Of a DNA stretch of 24,397 bases, positions 23,526-24,397 are shown piece by piece (positions within the stretch are counted from its first letter, which is position 1; each line of letters starts with the position of its first letter). The notes beneath the pieces are model-generated. The model made no database searches. It saw only the letters and a program-made list of their open reading frames with translations, and was not told the DNA's origin. The stretch covers positions 1 to 24,397 of IMG/VR virus record IMGVR_UViG_3300028920_000261. One strand, 5' to 3'. Source of the DNA: a virus. Made by a program: the position numbers and the translations under genes.

Positions 23526-23912
23526 TTAATAACCTTTGTAATAAATGTTATCAAACATCTGTTTACCTATTTTTACCATGTCAATTCTACATAATATAGG
23601 TGGAGGTGGATTATTATAAGTGTATACTAATAACGATAATTGTATATTATCAGCATGACATATAATTTTTTCACCTAGTATTTTTTGTTCATTATCTTTA
23701 TGTTTATAAACTAACTCGGCATAAAATTTAATTTTTCTAAACTTTTTTGGACACGGCATTGTATGAAATTTTTTATTATGTAAAATCCCTATACCGCTTA
23801 TGTTATTTTGAAACTCTTTAACGTTGGCCCATTCATGCCATTGCTTAACATCATCATCTTTTGTTAAGTCAAATTGTAAAGTTGTTCCATCTTTAAAATT
23901 AATTTTTATCAA
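23526..23912 (-). CDS. hypothetical protein, 128 aa, TTG start
   Basis: A 128-residue protein taken from TTG 23912, because AAAAGGG lies seven bases before it while an in-frame TTG at 23939 has no SD. The N-terminal strand pair IKINFKDGTTLQFDL resembles an anti-parallel sheet, followed by a helix with HEWANVKEFQ, a CPKKFRKIKFYAEL strand and a proline run (PPPP). No family or catalytic motif is recognised. The stop is one base before the next start. Its place in the small-gene row implies a head-associated or unknown virion role. Confidence 0.6.
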   Translation of the reverse strand: MIKINFKDGTTLQFDLTKDDDVKQWHEWANVKEFQNNISGIGILHNKKFHTMPCPKKFRKIKFYAELVYKHKDNEQKILGEKIICHADNIQLSLLVYTYNNPPPPILCRIDMVKIGKQMFDNIYYKGY

Positions 23913-23919
23913 TGAAAAA

Positions 23920-23926
23920 CCCTTTT
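23920..23926 (-). promoter_or_regulatory. RBS AAAAGGG that favours the TTG start at 23912
   Basis: AAAAGGG lies seven bases before TTG 23912. The alternative TTG at 23939 has only CTTTAA upstream, so the shorter protein is preferred. Confidence 0.6.
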
Positions 23927-23970
23927 GTACTAATGCCAATTAAAGGTTTATAACCAAATTATTTTAAAAT

Positions 23971-24174
23971 TTAATCTTCTTTTTTTGCTAACACCCTAAC
24001 TTTTTTCATGATATATGAATATTTTTCTTTTAAATGTTCATATTCATCATGAGTTATAGTCAAAGGTTTTTTTGGTAAAAGGTGTAACGAACCTTTACAT
24101 GATCGTTTACAGCTTTCTTTAAAACCTTCAACATATATAGGAGCGTCACCATAGTAATTTATTAAGAGTTTCAT
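23971..24174 (-). CDS. hypothetical small protein, 67 aa
   Basis: A 67-residue basic protein with two cysteines in a CKRSCKG segment, a PKKPLTITHDEYEHLK turn-helix and a final MKKVRVLAKKED stretch. AAGG lies six bases before ATG 24174. The pattern of a short strand, then L-T-I-T-x-x-E helix, is seen in small phage head-assembly proteins, and the neighbouring 68-residue gene has a similar shape. No firm family. It is supported by SD, spacing and coding character. Confidence 0.55.
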   Translation of the reverse strand: MKLLINYYGDAPIYVEGFKESCKRSCKGSLHLLPKKPLTITHDEYEHLKEKYSYIMKKVRVLAKKED

Positions 24175-24182
24175 AACGATCC

Positions 24183-24389
24183 TTATTTTCTCAATTTTTT
24201 AACTTTTTTTTTAACAGATTTTTTTTTACTTGATGTTTCTTTTAATAAGGTCACTGAAAAATAATTATTACTCATCAACTCATCTACTATTCCACCTTTA
24301 ACAACAACTGGAACATCTTTTTTAAATTTAGTTTTTCTAATGGTGTATGATAGTGCCTTTCTTAAAATAACCTTAGCTGTTTTACTCAT
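24183..24389 (-). CDS. hypothetical small lysine-rich protein, 68 aa
   Basis: A 68-residue protein from ATG 24389, close to the right edge, so its RBS region is mostly cut. It has a central VPVVVKGGIVDELM segment and a strand FSVTLL, then a highly basic tail (KKKSVKKKVKKLRK), which suggests nucleic-acid or scaffold contact. It resembles the next gene in plan: short strands, one helix, a basic end. No family is recognised. Confidence 0.5.
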   Translation of the reverse strand: MSKTAKVILRKALSYTIRKTKFKKDVPVVVKGGIVDELMSNNYFSVTLLKETSSKKKSVKKKVKKLRK

Positions 24390-24397
24390 TTGTGCTT

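Noticed and set aside
1-24397. T4-type late promoters and sigma-70 promoters
   Set aside because: The sequence is so AT-rich that TATA-like boxes occur everywhere; I found no clear paired elements in the few short gaps, so none is listed.

Overview
The window is a continuous stretch of an AT-rich (roughly 70% A+T by eye) contractile-tailed bacteriophage genome (myovirus morphology, Caudoviricetes). Every supported gene lies on the minus strand and genes are packed with tiny gaps or ATGA/TAATG overlaps, so the reading order is right to left. Shine-Dalgarno motifs (AAGGAG, GGAGG, AAAAGG) precede most genes, which points to a bacterial host that uses SD-led initiation. The host cannot be named from the sequence. 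There are no tRNA, rRNA, CRISPR or IS elements and no gene-free stretch longer than about 60 bases.

Layout in transcription order. (a) 24389-22599: six small, mostly unassigned genes, probably head-associated, including two paralogous beta proteins ending in RVWA(Y/W). (b) 22585-21272: a probably abundant virion protein with a strong RBS, closed by a clear rho-independent terminator (21232-21261). (c) 21215-18008: fibre/decoration-like beta proteins, an alpha-helical protein with an internal duplication, and a TIM-barrel glycosidase-like protein that may be a receptor-binding enzyme. (d) 17995-14670: head-tail adaptor, a probable head-closure protein, a tail-completion protein and a 440-residue virion protein. 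(e) 14649-4860: the contractile tail core: an 883-residue sheath carrying an inserted domain, tail tube, zinc-knuckle assembly chaperone with a probable programmed -1 frameshift, tape measure (790 aa), LysM baseplate protein, gpD/gp27-like hub and gpV/gp5-like spike. (f) 4853-1: a cassette of nucleic-acid enzymes and small zinc proteins placed directly after the spike: PD-(D/E)XK nuclease with an N-terminal zinc finger, zinc protein, TSPPY DNA methyltransferase carrying 33 tripeptide repeats, zinc protein, DEDDh exoribonuclease, a three-repeat glycine-rich protein, another zinc protein, and a DPPYG DNA methyltransferase cut by the window edge. The remaining baseplate genes (gp25, gpJ and gpI types) and the terminase/portal genes are not in the window.

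The most notable signals are: (1) a slippery T TTT TTC heptamer with a long downstream stem that would fuse the chaperone to a 62-codon downstream frame, in the style of lambda G/GT; (2) a striking excess of the tetramer GGCC (about 105 by hand count in a genome where about a dozen would be expected), often built from two unfavoured codon choices and nearly absent from the enzyme cassette; (3) a 297-bp array of 33 nine-base units (consensus NNTGCAAGT) inside a DNA methyltransferase gene, whose variable codon is always NNT; and (4) nested and duplicated beta-domains among the head/decoration proteins.
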